Positions 20,115-27,175 of a DNA stretch of 27,175 nt are shown piece by piece. A model generated the notes under the pieces. The model worked only from the letters and a program-made list of their open reading frames with translations, searched no databases and was not told the DNA's origin. A program made the position numbers and the translations under genes. The DNA lies in IMG/VR virus record IMGVR_UViG_3300032296_000979, positions 1 through 27,175 of that record. One strand, 5' to 3'. Within the stretch, counting starts at the first letter, position 1. Every line of letters starts with the position of its first letter. The stretch comes from a virus.

Positions 20115-22067
20115 TTACTCCAATTGCAGTGCGTTATTTGAGTCATATTGGGTCATTATCCAACTTGTTCCGTCAGAAACCAAGGTGGCATTTGCCCCAG
20201 CTACGGCTTCCAAGATTGCCGTGGTGGCCGAGCCGCCGGCCAGAGGCACCACGTTGCTCGACGCCGACACCAGCGTCTGAGCCTGGTAGTTTTGGAAATG
20301 CAGCACGCGCCCGGTGTTGGACGACGCGGCGGGCAGCGTTACGGTGCAGGTCGAGCCAGACTTATTGTTGATCAGCCAAAGATCGGTAGACGCAACAGTA
20401 AAGTCAGCCGTTTTGGTGACTGGCGCTGCCACCGGCTGCTTGGCGTTAAACGTGCTCCAGTCGGTACTGCTCAGATAGCCGTTGGCGCTGCTGGTCGCCA
20501 CGGGAATGCTTAAAGTGCCCGCCGAGTAGCTCAGGGGCGAACTGACCGTAGCGGCAGCCAGCGCCGTGCCGTTGCCGTACAGCAGCCCGCTGATGCTGGT
20601 TGATAGCGTCAGCGCAGGCGTCGCCCCGCCGCTGGACGTGCCGGCAAAGCCGTTGCTGGACGCAATCGAAATGCTGGTAACGTAAGTACCGGCGGGCTGT
20701 TTGTTGTTAAACGTGTTCCAGTCCGTGCTGCTCAAATAGCCGTTGGTGCTGGTAGTGGCCTGCGTGATGCTGATTGCGGGCGTCAGGCCGCCAGACGACA
20801 CAATCGGGGCTGTGCCGGACACCGAACTGACGTAGGACAGCGACGGAATGTCGCCTGCAACAAGCGCCCGAAACGTAGGCGCGGCAGCCGAGCCAGTGGT
20901 CGGTCCGGCCAGCACATAGTTGGCCGTCTGCGTGTTCCATGCGGCGGTCAGCGTGCCAGCGGTTGTAACCGGCGAGCCACTAATTGCAAATTGCGTTGGG
21001 AGCGCCAAAGCCACCGACGTCACAGAACCAGTGCCAAACGTTGAGGACGGCACATTCTTCCAGTAGCCAACGCCGCTGTCATACTGGATCAGATCACCGT
21101 TTGCCAGCGTGCCGAATTGCACGTTGCTGTCGGTGCCGCCTAGCACAGAGCCAGGTATGATGCGAATGCTCATCGACCCCGATCCAGCAGTTGCGGCGTT
21201 GATGACCTCGCCAATGTACGTCTTCTGGTTAGGCGCTGACGGCTTAACTTTAGTCATTGACCCAACGTAAGCCGGGTTGTAGTACAGCGGATCGCCGTCA
21301 GCCCATGTCTCGCCGACGCTGCTGCCGGTGGTGTTAAAACCGCGCAGATCGCCGCTGACTTGAATCAAACCAAACCCGTTGAGCGCAATTGTCTCGGCGG
21401 CTACGCCGACAATCTGGTTGGGGTCGGCCAGTGCTAGCGGTGTAGGAGCGGCAGTGATGACACCAGATGCACCCACAGCGCCTGTGTGGTAGCAAAGCTG
21501 GCCTTTGGTAATGGCCGATGAGGCCTTGGCGTAAACGTACTCGGACTCACCGACGCGGATCAAGACGTTGGCGGTGGCTTGAATGCCCATCGTTGTGCCG
21601 CCATCCCAGTACATGCTGCCCACAGCCGTAGGCACGGGCGAGGGCGCCGTGTTGAACGTCAGCCAAGGTACGTTGTCCTGCTCCAGCGGAGCTAGGCTGC
21701 CAAGCTCGGGCTGGCGTTGGGTTTGCACCTCTTGGCGCAGCGTGTCAATCTGCTGCTGCAACTCGCCAACCTCGGACGACGGCTGGATGTTGTGCTCTCT
21801 CCTGAGCTTGAGGATGTCTTCCGTGTAGTCAATCGGCGGCGGCAGCGTCTGCAACTCCTGCCGCACGGCGTCAAGCGCAGCCTCAAGAGACGCAATCGTT
21901 GACTCGGCGCTGAACGTAAGCCCCGAGTCATCAATGACCGCCGTAGCCGCGTTGTTGAGCGACAGGAAAAACAAATACCAAGCCCGGTCGATCAACCCGG
22001 TGCGCGGGTCGATCAACGGCACCCGTGGCGGGGTGATCGGCGTTGGTGTTGCGTTAGGGCTAGGCAT
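20115..22067 (-). CDS. Tail fibre protein
   Basis: The 650-residue protein is the probable receptor-binding fibre. The N-terminus has a Pro-rich segment and LIDPRTGLIDRAWYLFFLSL, a motif that starts many podovirus fibres, probably binding the neck. A coiled coil covers about 55-125 (LEAALDAVRQELQTL, VGELQQQIDTLRQEVQTQ). The rest is Ser/Thr/Gly/Ala-rich beta structure with two copies of YLSSTDW(N/S)TFN(N/A)KQP, a repeat common in fibre shafts. The C-terminal part ends VSDGTSWIMTQYDSNNALQL, typical of trimeric fibre tips. Its start overlaps the gp10-like stop by 8 bases. Confidence 0.88.
   Translation of the reverse strand: MPSPNATPTPITPPRVPLIDPRTGLIDRAWYLFFLSLNNAATAVIDDSGLTFSAESTIASLEAALDAVRQELQTLPPPIDYTEDILKLRREHNIQPSSEVGELQQQIDTLRQEVQTQRQPELGSLAPLEQDNVPWLTFNTAPSPVPTAVGSMYWDGGTTMGIQATANVLIRVGESEYVYAKASSAITKGQLCYHTGAVGASGVITAAPTPLALADPNQIVGVAAETIALNGFGLIQVSGDLRGFNTTGSSVGETWADGDPLYYNPAYVGSMTKVKPSAPNQKTYIGEVINAATAGSGSMSIRIIPGSVLGGTDSNVQFGTLANGDLIQYDSGVGYWKNVPSSTFGTGSVTSVALALPTQFAISGSPVTTAGTLTAAWNTQTANYVLAGPTTGSAAAPTFRALVAGDIPSLSYVSSVSGTAPIVSSGGLTPAISITQATTSTNGYLSSTDWNTFNNKQPAGTYVTSISIASSNGFAGTSSGGATPALTLSTSISGLLYGNGTALAAATVSSPLSYSAGTLSIPVATSSANGYLSSTDWSTFNAKQPVAAPVTKTADFTVASTDLWLINNKSGSTCTVTLPAASSNTGRVLHFQNYQAQTLVSASSNVVPLAGGSATTAILEAVAGANATLVSDGTSWIMTQYDSNNALQLE
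20434..20759. repeat. Duplicated 65-bp segment in the tail fibre gene
   Basis: The segments at 20434-20498 and 20695-20759 are strongly similar over 65 bp and code for two copies of the YLSSTDW-type fibre repeat. They flank about 200 bp of fibre sequence and could support recombination that changes fibre length. Confidence 0.7.
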
Positions 22068-23499
22068 TCGTCGGGCTGATGATCAGTTCAGCACCCATGA
22101 TGCTGATCTTCACGGGGTCGGTGCCCGATAACTCATACACGCGGTCGCGCAGCTTCATGGTCATGCCAAGGCGACGGAAGAACACGCGGCGGTAGTACTC
22201 GCCGATCTTGCCGATTGCCGACCAGTGCTCATTGGACCATGTGTGACCGCCGTCGTCCGACCAGCGCAGCATGACCTGCGGGTCGCTGCCTTGGCCCAAG
22301 TTCAGCCCGACGCCCGACTCTAGGTCAATCTGAAGACTGTGATGCGCGGTGCGGCGTAGATTGTTTTGGCCTGGCGACAGCGCCCGCCACGTCCTGAGCC
22401 ACTTTTGGATGCTGTTGTTGTCCGAAAAGTCGGTCAAGTCGAAGGCGTAAATGTTGCCGTTCTCATAGTCGCCGACCACGATCTTGTTGTTGAACGCCAT
22501 CTGGCAATTGCTGCGATGCCGGGTAAACGAGCCGTTGCTCCAGCCAGCCCGCTCGTGCCAAGCCTGTGTGGCTGCGTCATAAACCCAGGTCGTGTTGGCG
22601 CTGGGAAAGATTAGCACATAAAAGCTGTGGCCGTCTTGCTGGTAGGTGTATGCAATCGCGTCCGACAGGTCGCTGTACTGCTGGATCTGCCATTCGACGG
22701 CGTGGGTGCTGATGCGCTGGCCGGTGTAGCCGTTGGCCCGGTAGACAATTCCTTGGCCCCGGCGATCACGCCCAAGCCAAAACAGCGCGTTGTCCATCTT
22801 GGCAACCGAGAACGGGGCAGCGCAGCCCAACTCGTTGAATGCGCCTTGGATACGCTGGAGCGGAAAGTCAGTTGCGCCAGTGTCGTACCAGACTTCAATT
22901 GAGTTGGTGCCAAAAGCCCATACTTCGCGGAAGTTGGACGCCACGGCCACTAAACCGTCGGGCGAACCTTCGGTGCTGACAAACTCAAGCGGGTCAATCG
23001 ACGTGCCGTCTAGCAGCGCGGTGATCCACATCTTCTGGCTGTTCGGCTCATTGAAGACGAAGTAGCCGTCCAAATAGCACACGGTCACAGCGCCAGGAAA
23101 GTCCGGATCGGTGATTGGCCCAAAGGCGTTGGTCGTGTTGTTGTAGATGTAGCTCGGGCCGTTGGCCGCGATGAACAGCTGAGTGCCGTTGTCGGCCATG
23201 CTGACCGGGCCAGTGCCGGCCACAGTGCCGATGAGTGTGGCCGCGTAGCTGTTGTTGATCTTGTAAAGCTGAGTGCCCGACACCACGAAAGCGGTGCCGT
23301 CCTGCGGCGAAAAAGCCCACAGGCCACGGATCGGGCCAGTGCCGATGGTGTTGAGCAACTTCAGGCCGGGCGCGCGATTGAGGAACGCCGCCTCTTTGCC
23401 TTCTTGCAAAATCTCGGCAAAAAGATTGACCATGCGGGCATCCGCAGCATTGACGCTGCGGGCCACATAGGTTGACCCGAGAATTGGCGTCTTCATCAA
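22060..23499 (-). CDS. Packaged-DNA stabilisation protein, P22 gp10 family
   Basis: This neck/tail hub protein (479 residues, close to P22 gp10 at about 470) closes the head after packaging and carries the fibres. It begins MMKTPILGSTYVARSVNAAD and continues with MVNLFAEILQEGKEAAFLNR, a signature of the family. A blade-rich beta pattern follows with recurrent motifs such as VVSGTQLYKI and WAFGTNSIEVWYDTGA. The C-terminal KLRDRVYELSGTDPVKISIM is also typical. It starts inside the gp4-like gene by a 4-base overlap. Confidence 0.9.
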   Translation of the reverse strand: MMKTPILGSTYVARSVNAADARMVNLFAEILQEGKEAAFLNRAPGLKLLNTIGTGPIRGLWAFSPQDGTAFVVSGTQLYKINNSYAATLIGTVAGTGPVSMADNGTQLFIAANGPSYIYNNTTNAFGPITDPDFPGAVTVCYLDGYFVFNEPNSQKMWITALLDGTSIDPLEFVSTEGSPDGLVAVASNFREVWAFGTNSIEVWYDTGATDFPLQRIQGAFNELGCAAPFSVAKMDNALFWLGRDRRGQGIVYRANGYTGQRISTHAVEWQIQQYSDLSDAIAYTYQQDGHSFYVLIFPSANTTWVYDAATQAWHERAGWSNGSFTRHRSNCQMAFNNKIVVGDYENGNIYAFDLTDFSDNNSIQKWLRTWRALSPGQNNLRRTAHHSLQIDLESGVGLNLGQGSDPQVMLRWSDDGGHTWSNEHWSAIGKIGEYYRRVFFRRLGMTMKLRDRVYELSGTDPVKISIMGAELIISPTNA

Positions 23500-24227
23500 T
23501 AGTTCCCAGCGTAGATGTTGTACCGCTGCCGGGTCGCAATCAGCGAGTACGGCATCGACATCACATCGTCAGGGTTGTTGATGCGCTTGAGATCGCGCTT
23601 GCTGGTCATGGCAATGCGCTGCACCTGGGGGCTTGGCTCAATACCAAACTCAGGGGCGATTTCCATCGCTAGGTTGTAAGCAAACGCCCGCAGATAACCG
23701 GGCGGAAACAGCAGGTCGGTCGCCAGTGTGGCTGGCTGCGAAAGCTCTTCAACGCTGATGAAGTGAAACTCCAGCAGCCGCGTTGGGCGCGGGTATAGGT
23801 AGATGTCGAAGTCTGGGTAGGTGTTGTTGACGAACATCACCTGTGGATAAGTCGAGGTCACGGTCTTGACCGCGATGCCGTCGTACTGCTGCTGGTTGAT
23901 CAGCTTGATGCCGTACGAGACGCCCGTGCCGGGGTCTTTGTAGTATGTGGCGTCGTCCACCAGAATCGGGCGCACGGCGGTGCCGTTGAGCCGCACCAGC
24001 GAGCCGGTGGGGCCGAGAGTCTCGTTGATGGAGCCGACGGGCCAGTTGGCGATCTGGTCGATGGTGGCAAACACCGTCAGGCGCTCGGTGTTCCACGACT
24101 CGATCATTTGCTGCATTGCAGCAAGCGCGGCCTGAGACGTTGCAGCCGAAGGTGTCTCACCCTCGGCTAGCACACCAAGCAGACGCAGCGCCCGGTTGAT
24201 CTGATCGCCTGCGGTGTAGATCGCCAT
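23496..24227 (-). CDS. Tail accessory factor, P22 gp4 family
   Basis: The 243-residue protein binds between portal and gp10. It begins MAIYTAGDQINRALRLLGVL, then LAAMQQMIESWNTERLTVFA, the classic family start. The middle has strand-rich LVRLNGTAVRPILVDDATYY. The C-terminus (FPPGYLRAFAYNLAMEIAPE, GIEPSPQVQRIAMTSKRDLK) is strongly conserved in the family. P22 gp4 is about 166 residues, and this longer form fits the version in other podoviruses. The gp4-gp10 order is as in P22. Confidence 0.92.
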   Translation of the reverse strand: MAIYTAGDQINRALRLLGVLAEGETPSAATSQAALAAMQQMIESWNTERLTVFATIDQIANWPVGSINETLGPTGSLVRLNGTAVRPILVDDATYYKDPGTGVSYGIKLINQQQYDGIAVKTVTSTYPQVMFVNNTYPDFDIYLYPRPTRLLEFHFISVEELSQPATLATDLLFPPGYLRAFAYNLAMEIAPEFGIEPSPQVQRIAMTSKRDLKRINNPDDVMSMPYSLIATRQRYNIYAGNY

Positions 24228-24228
24228 C

Positions 24229-24420
24229 TCACTCTCCTTCGTCGGGTGTCTCGACCTTGCGCCGCCCGCGCCGAGGTGCAGGTGCTACCTCAATCTGCGG
24301 CACATTTTGTTCGTCAGGATTGTAGCGCGACCAGCCGTTTTGAACATCAAAATCGGCTTCCATGTCCATCACGGCGACCTTAGCCCCGTGAATCGGATGT
24401 GTCAGATAGATCGCTGCCAT
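24229..24420 (-). CDS. 63-residue unknown protein in the neck region
   Basis: GGAGG lies 6-7 bases before the ATG at 24420, an unusually strong site that sets the start. MAAIYLTHPIHGAKVAVMDM has a strand-turn-strand start; WSRYNPDEQ follows, then a basic tail (RRGRRKV). It overlaps the upstream small gene by 41 bases in another frame. Small proteins with a HPxHGAKVA segment are common between coat and gp4 genes in phages. Function unknown. Confidence 0.75.
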   Translation of the reverse strand: MAAIYLTHPIHGAKVAVMDMEADFDVQNGWSRYNPDEQNVPQIEVAPAPRRGRRKVETPDEGE

Positions 24421-24577
24421 TGTTGGCCTCCTGCGGTTCTGGCTGCTCTAGCCGAGCCAGCAGCATCTTATAAGAACTCATAACCGCCTGAGCTTGAGTC
24501 AGGAAGGTTTGTGCCTTCCCGATCTCTTGCTCAAGCGACAGAATTTCCGCGTCGAGAAACTCTTTGGTTATTTGCAT
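24380..24577 (-). CDS. 65-residue coiled-coil protein
   Basis: The start at 24577 shares a base with the upstream stop (TGATG). It begins MQITKEFLDAEILSLEQEIG and forms one long helix with heptad leucines to about residue 43 (SSYKMLLARLEQPE), then an acidic disordered tail (SDLSDTSDSRG). The tail overlaps the next gene. It could be a small chaperone or adaptor. I recall short helical proteins of this type (MxITxEFLxAEI) in other phage late operons, function unknown. Confidence 0.7.
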   Translation of the reverse strand: MQITKEFLDAEILSLEQEIGKAQTFLTQAQAVMSSYKMLLARLEQPEPQEANNGSDLSDTSDSRG

Positions 24578-25173
24578 CAGGCGACCGTACTAACCATGAT
24601 GTAGTAGGTCGTGCTGCCGCTCTTGATTGGGATGGTGTGCGTCACGACCGGCGAACCGACCTTGGCGCGGAACACACCCGTTGCGCTCACAGCAGGCATC
24701 AGGGCAAAGTTGCCGACCTCGCCCGTGCCCGAGTTGGTCACGCGCAGGAAGGAAGCATTGCTCCAAGTACCGCCAGAAGCAAAGTCAGAGTCCAGTTGCA
24801 AGGCTGCCAGCGTGCCGCCGGGGTTGGTGGACGAGCCACCAATCGTTGCACGAATAGCGTTGGCCGCGCCGCTGATGGTGCCAGAGCCGTTAACCGACGT
24901 GCTAATGTGAGCGCCGTTGATGGTGCCCGCAGTCGCAGCGTTAGCGCCAGTCACCACCGAAAGAGCACGCACGGTTTCGCCCGAGCCAGTGGAAGTGAAG
25001 GTCAGCTTTTGGTAGTTCAGGCGGGTGTCGCCAGACGCAGCCGAAGTGGTAGCGTAAGCGCCATTGAGCACGCCCGAGGACGTAATTTGAATCGGATCGC
25101 CGGACGAACCGACTTGCACCGACTCAAAGGCGGGGTCGGCAAACGCGACGCCCACTGCTTTGGTATTTGCCAT
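24577..25173 (-). CDS. Structural protein, possible head decoration
   Basis: The 198-residue protein begins MANTKAVGVAFADPAFESVQ and is rich in Ser, Thr, Gly and Ala. Repeated short beta-strands include QKLTFTSTGSGETVRALSVV and FLRVTNSGTGEVGNFALMPA. It ends with a beta-hairpin (VTHTIPIKSGSTTYYIMVST). The ribosome site AAAGGA precedes the ATG. Composition and location near coat suggest a virion surface or trimeric beta-fold component. The gene lies behind the UUCG hairpin at 25210-25225, which may lower its expression relative to upstream genes. Confidence 0.75.
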   Translation of the reverse strand: MANTKAVGVAFADPAFESVQVGSSGDPIQITSSGVLNGAYATTSAASGDTRLNYQKLTFTSTGSGETVRALSVVTGANAATAGTINGAHISTSVNGSGTISGAANAIRATIGGSSTNPGGTLAALQLDSDFASGGTWSNASFLRVTNSGTGEVGNFALMPAVSATGVFRAKVGSPVVTHTIPIKSGSTTYYIMVSTVA

Positions 25174-25209
25174 GGTGAAAATCCTTTATTAATTCCAAAA
25201 GGGGGAGAC

Positions 25210-25225
25210 GGGGGCCGAAGCCCCC
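25210..25225 (-). terminator. C(UUCG)G hairpin downstream of 25231-25629
   Basis: A perfect 6-bp GC stem with a UUCG tetraloop on the minus strand, 5 bases after the stop at 25231. A T-run (TTTT) comes several bases later, so termination may be partial. It could also protect the upstream mRNA from 3' decay. Confidence 0.65.
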
Positions 25226-25230
25226 GAACA

Positions 25231-25629
25231 TCAAGCGATGCGGTAGCAGGTCCAAGCGCCGTCGCCAGTCTTACGGGCGCGGAAAGCACCCGAAGTGGCG
25301 TTGTCAACTTGCATTGCTCCAACCAGCGTCCAGCCTGTATTGGTGTACACGGTCACATCGTCAGAACCGCCGTCAATGTTGACGACGAAAAAGTCGAAGG
25401 CCGCATTTACTTTAGACGCGCTGGACACAGCGGCTTCCAAATCTGCCACAGTGGGCAAAGTCAGATTGCCGGCAGTGCCGTCAAAGACAAACAAGCCGTT
25501 CGCCAATTGAGCAGCGGTCATAGTTGCAGCAGCAGCAATTGCCGTGGGCGCGCCCTGAACAAACAGTTGAGCTTCACCGACATTGCCATCACCAAGCTGG
25601 TAGCCACCAGCGCCATTAGGAAGAGCCAT
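25231..25629 (-). CDS. Small virion protein downstream of coat
   Basis: The 132-residue protein begins MALPNGAGGYQLGDGNVGEA and contains a helix (TMTAAQLANGLFVFDGTAGN) and strands (FDFFVVNIDGGSDDVTVYTN). It ends with VGAMQVDNATSGAFRARKTG followed by WTCYRI. This pattern matches small phage virion proteins that often follow the coat gene. A decoration or head-fibre role is possible. AAAGGA precedes the ATG. UUCG-loop hairpins lie after its stop and before its start region, isolating the gene. Confidence 0.8.
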   Translation of the reverse strand: MALPNGAGGYQLGDGNVGEAQLFVQGAPTAIAAAATMTAAQLANGLFVFDGTAGNLTLPTVADLEAAVSSASKVNAAFDFFVVNIDGGSDDVTVYTNTGWTLVGAMQVDNATSGAFRARKTGDGAWTCYRIA

Positions 25630-25662
25630 GATAAATTCCTTTCAAAGATGTTACGAATTGAA

Positions 25663-25676
25663 GCCCCCGAAGGGGC
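25663..25676 (-). other. C(UUCG)G hairpin just downstream of the coat gene
   Basis: A 5-bp GC stem (25663-25667 with 25672-25676) closes a UUCG tetraloop on the minus strand, 7 bases after the coat stop. Only short T-runs follow, so it is more likely a stability or processing element than a full terminator. Confidence 0.55.
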
Positions 25677-25683
25677 ATCAAAA

Positions 25684-26883
25684 TCAACCCCACATGCGGA
25701 CACCCATCTGCGGACGGATGGTGCTGTAGCCGTACAGAACGTCAATACGGCAGGGCATACGATCATTGTTGATGTCGTATTGGCGGACCACACGGAGAGA
25801 AATTCCGTTGTGGACAGCGCGAGCAGCCATATCCACGCCTTGCGGCAGGAGCAGGTCAGCGGTTGCGAAGGTGATCGCGTCCTTGTGGTAGACCAGGTTC
25901 TGGGCGTACTGGCTAGAAGCAGCGCCGACGAACACGACAGCCTTGCCGCTGACGGGCAGAGCGTTCATGGTAGCCAGAGCATGGTTGGCCGAGTACATCG
26001 GAGCCACGGTCACGGTAGCAGTCGTGGTGCTGGTCGAAGAAGCCAGAGCAACGAACTGGAACAGCGAGCCGGTGGACTCACGGGTCTGCGGGTTCACAGC
26101 GTAGCAATCGGCGATGGTGAACACGTCACCAACGGCGATGGTTTCGCCAGAGCCAACAGTCAGAGTCAGCGTAGCAGCGCCTTCGGAGGTCACGGAAGCA
26201 CCAACGGTGTTGCCGGTAGCTGCGCGAGTGCCGGTGGTGTGCTGCTTGATCGACTGAGACATGTTGATCTCGTCAAAGCCCAACACGCCCATACCCATCA
26301 TGCCGTTCTTGAACTGCTTGCTGATGGTGTCGGTGGGGTTGAAAAGACCCTTCATACCTTCGACCAGACCAGCGTTAGCAGCCGGGTTGACGGTTGCGTA
26401 GCGCGGGTTCATCACAGCGGCGTTCTCGTTTAGTTTCTGCTGAGCTTGCAGCAGAACCAGCGAGGTGGCGGGAGTGGTGCCAGGGGTGCCAACAGAGTTA
26501 CCGATGCTCTTGTAAGCGTTGGCAACGTCAGCGTCGATGCTCGATGCCAACTGGCTGATACGAGGCTTCAGAACACGCTCTGCGAAGTCGTCCAACTGCA
26601 TGGTCAGTTCGGCAGACGTGAAGTTCACGCCGATGTGCTTCTGGGAAGCAACAGTCAGGGTGGTGAACTGCTCGTTGTCGTCCTGCACTTGCAGGGCGGC
26701 GCCGTCGGTGACCAGAGCGCGGTCAGGCAGACGGATACGCAGGGTCGAACCAATCTTGGCACCTTCAACAGCAAAGCTGTCGTCGTACTGACGGTTCACG
26801 TTACGGGTGAGCACCAGGTTGTTCTCAAGGATTTCGAGAGCCTTCCGGGTGATCATGTCAATGGTAAGAATACTATTCGCCAT
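25684..26883 (-). CDS. Major capsid (coat) protein, P22 gp5 family
   Basis: The 399-residue coat protein forms the head shell with an HK97-like fold. It begins MANSILTIDMITRKALEILE, the typical family start. The P22-type region QKHIGVNFTSAELTMQLDDF is present. A later segment, EINMSQSIKQHTTGTRAATG, leads to an inserted beta domain (VTSEGAATLTLTVGSGETIA...VFTIADCYAVNP), as in the P22 I-domain. The C-terminus (VVRQYDINNDRMPCRIDVLY, then IRPQMGVRMWG) is highly characteristic. AAAGGA precedes the ATG at 26883. Length is near P22 coat (430). It follows the scaffold-like gene as in P22. Confidence 0.95.
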   Translation of the reverse strand: MANSILTIDMITRKALEILENNLVLTRNVNRQYDDSFAVEGAKIGSTLRIRLPDRALVTDGAALQVQDDNEQFTTLTVASQKHIGVNFTSAELTMQLDDFAERVLKPRISQLASSIDADVANAYKSIGNSVGTPGTTPATSLVLLQAQQKLNENAAVMNPRYATVNPAANAGLVEGMKGLFNPTDTISKQFKNGMMGMGVLGFDEINMSQSIKQHTTGTRAATGNTVGASVTSEGAATLTLTVGSGETIAVGDVFTIADCYAVNPQTRESTGSLFQFVALASSTSTTTATVTVAPMYSANHALATMNALPVSGKAVVFVGAASSQYAQNLVYHKDAITFATADLLLPQGVDMAARAVHNGISLRVVRQYDINNDRMPCRIDVLYGYSTIRPQMGVRMWG

Positions 26884-26904
26884 GATGCGAGTCCTTTCAA
26901 AGTT

Positions 26905-27175
26905 TTAGCGGTTTGCCTGCGCTTGCAGCTTTTTCATTTGCCGGGCACGCTCGGCTTCGATCCAATCCGACGTATTCATGGCCTTCACAGAGCGAGGATC
27001 AGTCGTGTCGTAGGACGAACTTCCACTGGTGCGTGCGGTAACAGGCGAAATAGGCGCAGGCGCAGACGTAGTTGGTTTCACAAGAGGATTGGAGCCAAGT
27101 TTGGCCTCAATCTTCCCAATCTCTCGGGCCTGCAAAAGAGGTGCCAAGCGGGAAATGCGATCAGCTTCCTTCGGG
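26905..27175 (-). CDS. Partial scaffold-like protein, C-terminal 89 residues
   Basis: The frame is open to the right window edge, so the N-terminus is missing. The visible part begins with a helix (EADRISRLAPLLQAREI), continues with a Ser/Thr/Pro/Ala linker (PTTSAPAPISPVTARTSG) and ends in a basic helix (NTSDWIEAERARQMKKLQAQ). Scaffolding proteins of P22-like phages end in a small basic helix that binds coat and lie directly upstream of the coat gene. Both points fit. Only position and end composition support the name. Confidence 0.7.
   Translation of the reverse strand, partial: PKEADRISRLAPLLQAREIGKIEAKLGSNPLVKPTTSAPAPISPVTARTSGSSSYDTTDPRSVKAMNTSDWIEAERARQMKKLQAQANR

Noticed and set aside
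24511-26433. A 640-codon open frame on the plus strand across the coat region
   Set aside because: It is antisense to four well-supported virion genes and crosses their intergenic gaps. The composition (Ser, Arg, His, Gly) is that of a GC-rich shadow frame.
1-27175. tRNA or rRNA genes, insertion sequences, attachment sites
   Set aside because: I saw no cloverleaf-like tRNA pattern, transposase motif or integrase-linked repeat on reading. A covariance-model scan was not possible.

Overview
The window looks like most of a tailed-phage (or prophage) genome. It carries a P22-type podovirus head and neck set: coat protein, gp4-like and gp10-like neck proteins, tail fibre and ejection-like proteins. 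It also carries a phage replication set: family A DNA polymerase, primase-helicase, Cas4-like nuclease, SNF2 helicase and VRR-NUC nuclease. The high GC content, the XF1762-type protein (a family named after Xylella) and the overall gene set suggest a beta- or gammaproteobacterial host, most plausibly Burkholderiales. The host is inferred, because no host gene is present. No integrase, repressor, terminase or portal is complete here. The right edge cuts a scaffold-like gene, so portal and terminase probably lie beyond it.

Layout: (1) 1-83 is the start of a leftward gene cut by the window edge. (2) 84-755 is non-coding and holds the most unusual DNA here. It contains about 17 copies of a 9-bp motif (consensus TGTGGKCMA) in both orientations, a perfect DnaA box, an AT-rich stretch, a 16-bp palindrome and a LexA-type SOS box. 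Together these look like a replication origin or a control centre. (3) 756-3265 is a rightward cassette of about ten small unknown genes, many linked by ATGA overlaps, closed by a strong intrinsic terminator at 3279-3306. (4) 9827 down to 3340 is a leftward replication operon: Cas4/DUF2800-like nuclease, an unrecognised protein in an SSB-like position, DNA polymerase, a small unknown and primase-helicase. (5) 9937-14415 is a rightward operon of many small overlapping genes plus VRR-NUC, XF1762-like and SNF2 helicase genes. It ends in a stretch where all three forward frames appear to be used. (6) 27175 down to 14391 is the leftward late operon: scaffold (partial), coat, two small virion proteins, gp4, gp10, tail fibre, a beta-rich protein, a cupin, three ejection-type proteins, a small membrane protein, a GH108 endolysin and a 3TM holin.

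The two replication operons diverge from one short promoter region (9856-9906). The nuclease, polymerase and primase are therefore probably co-regulated with the VRR-NUC and SNF2 genes. The early and late transcripts converge at about 14400. Small hairpins (three in the replication operon or its 3' end, two with UUCG loops around the coat region) probably tune expression or RNA stability. All functional names come from motif reading and remembered family resemblance; no search was run.
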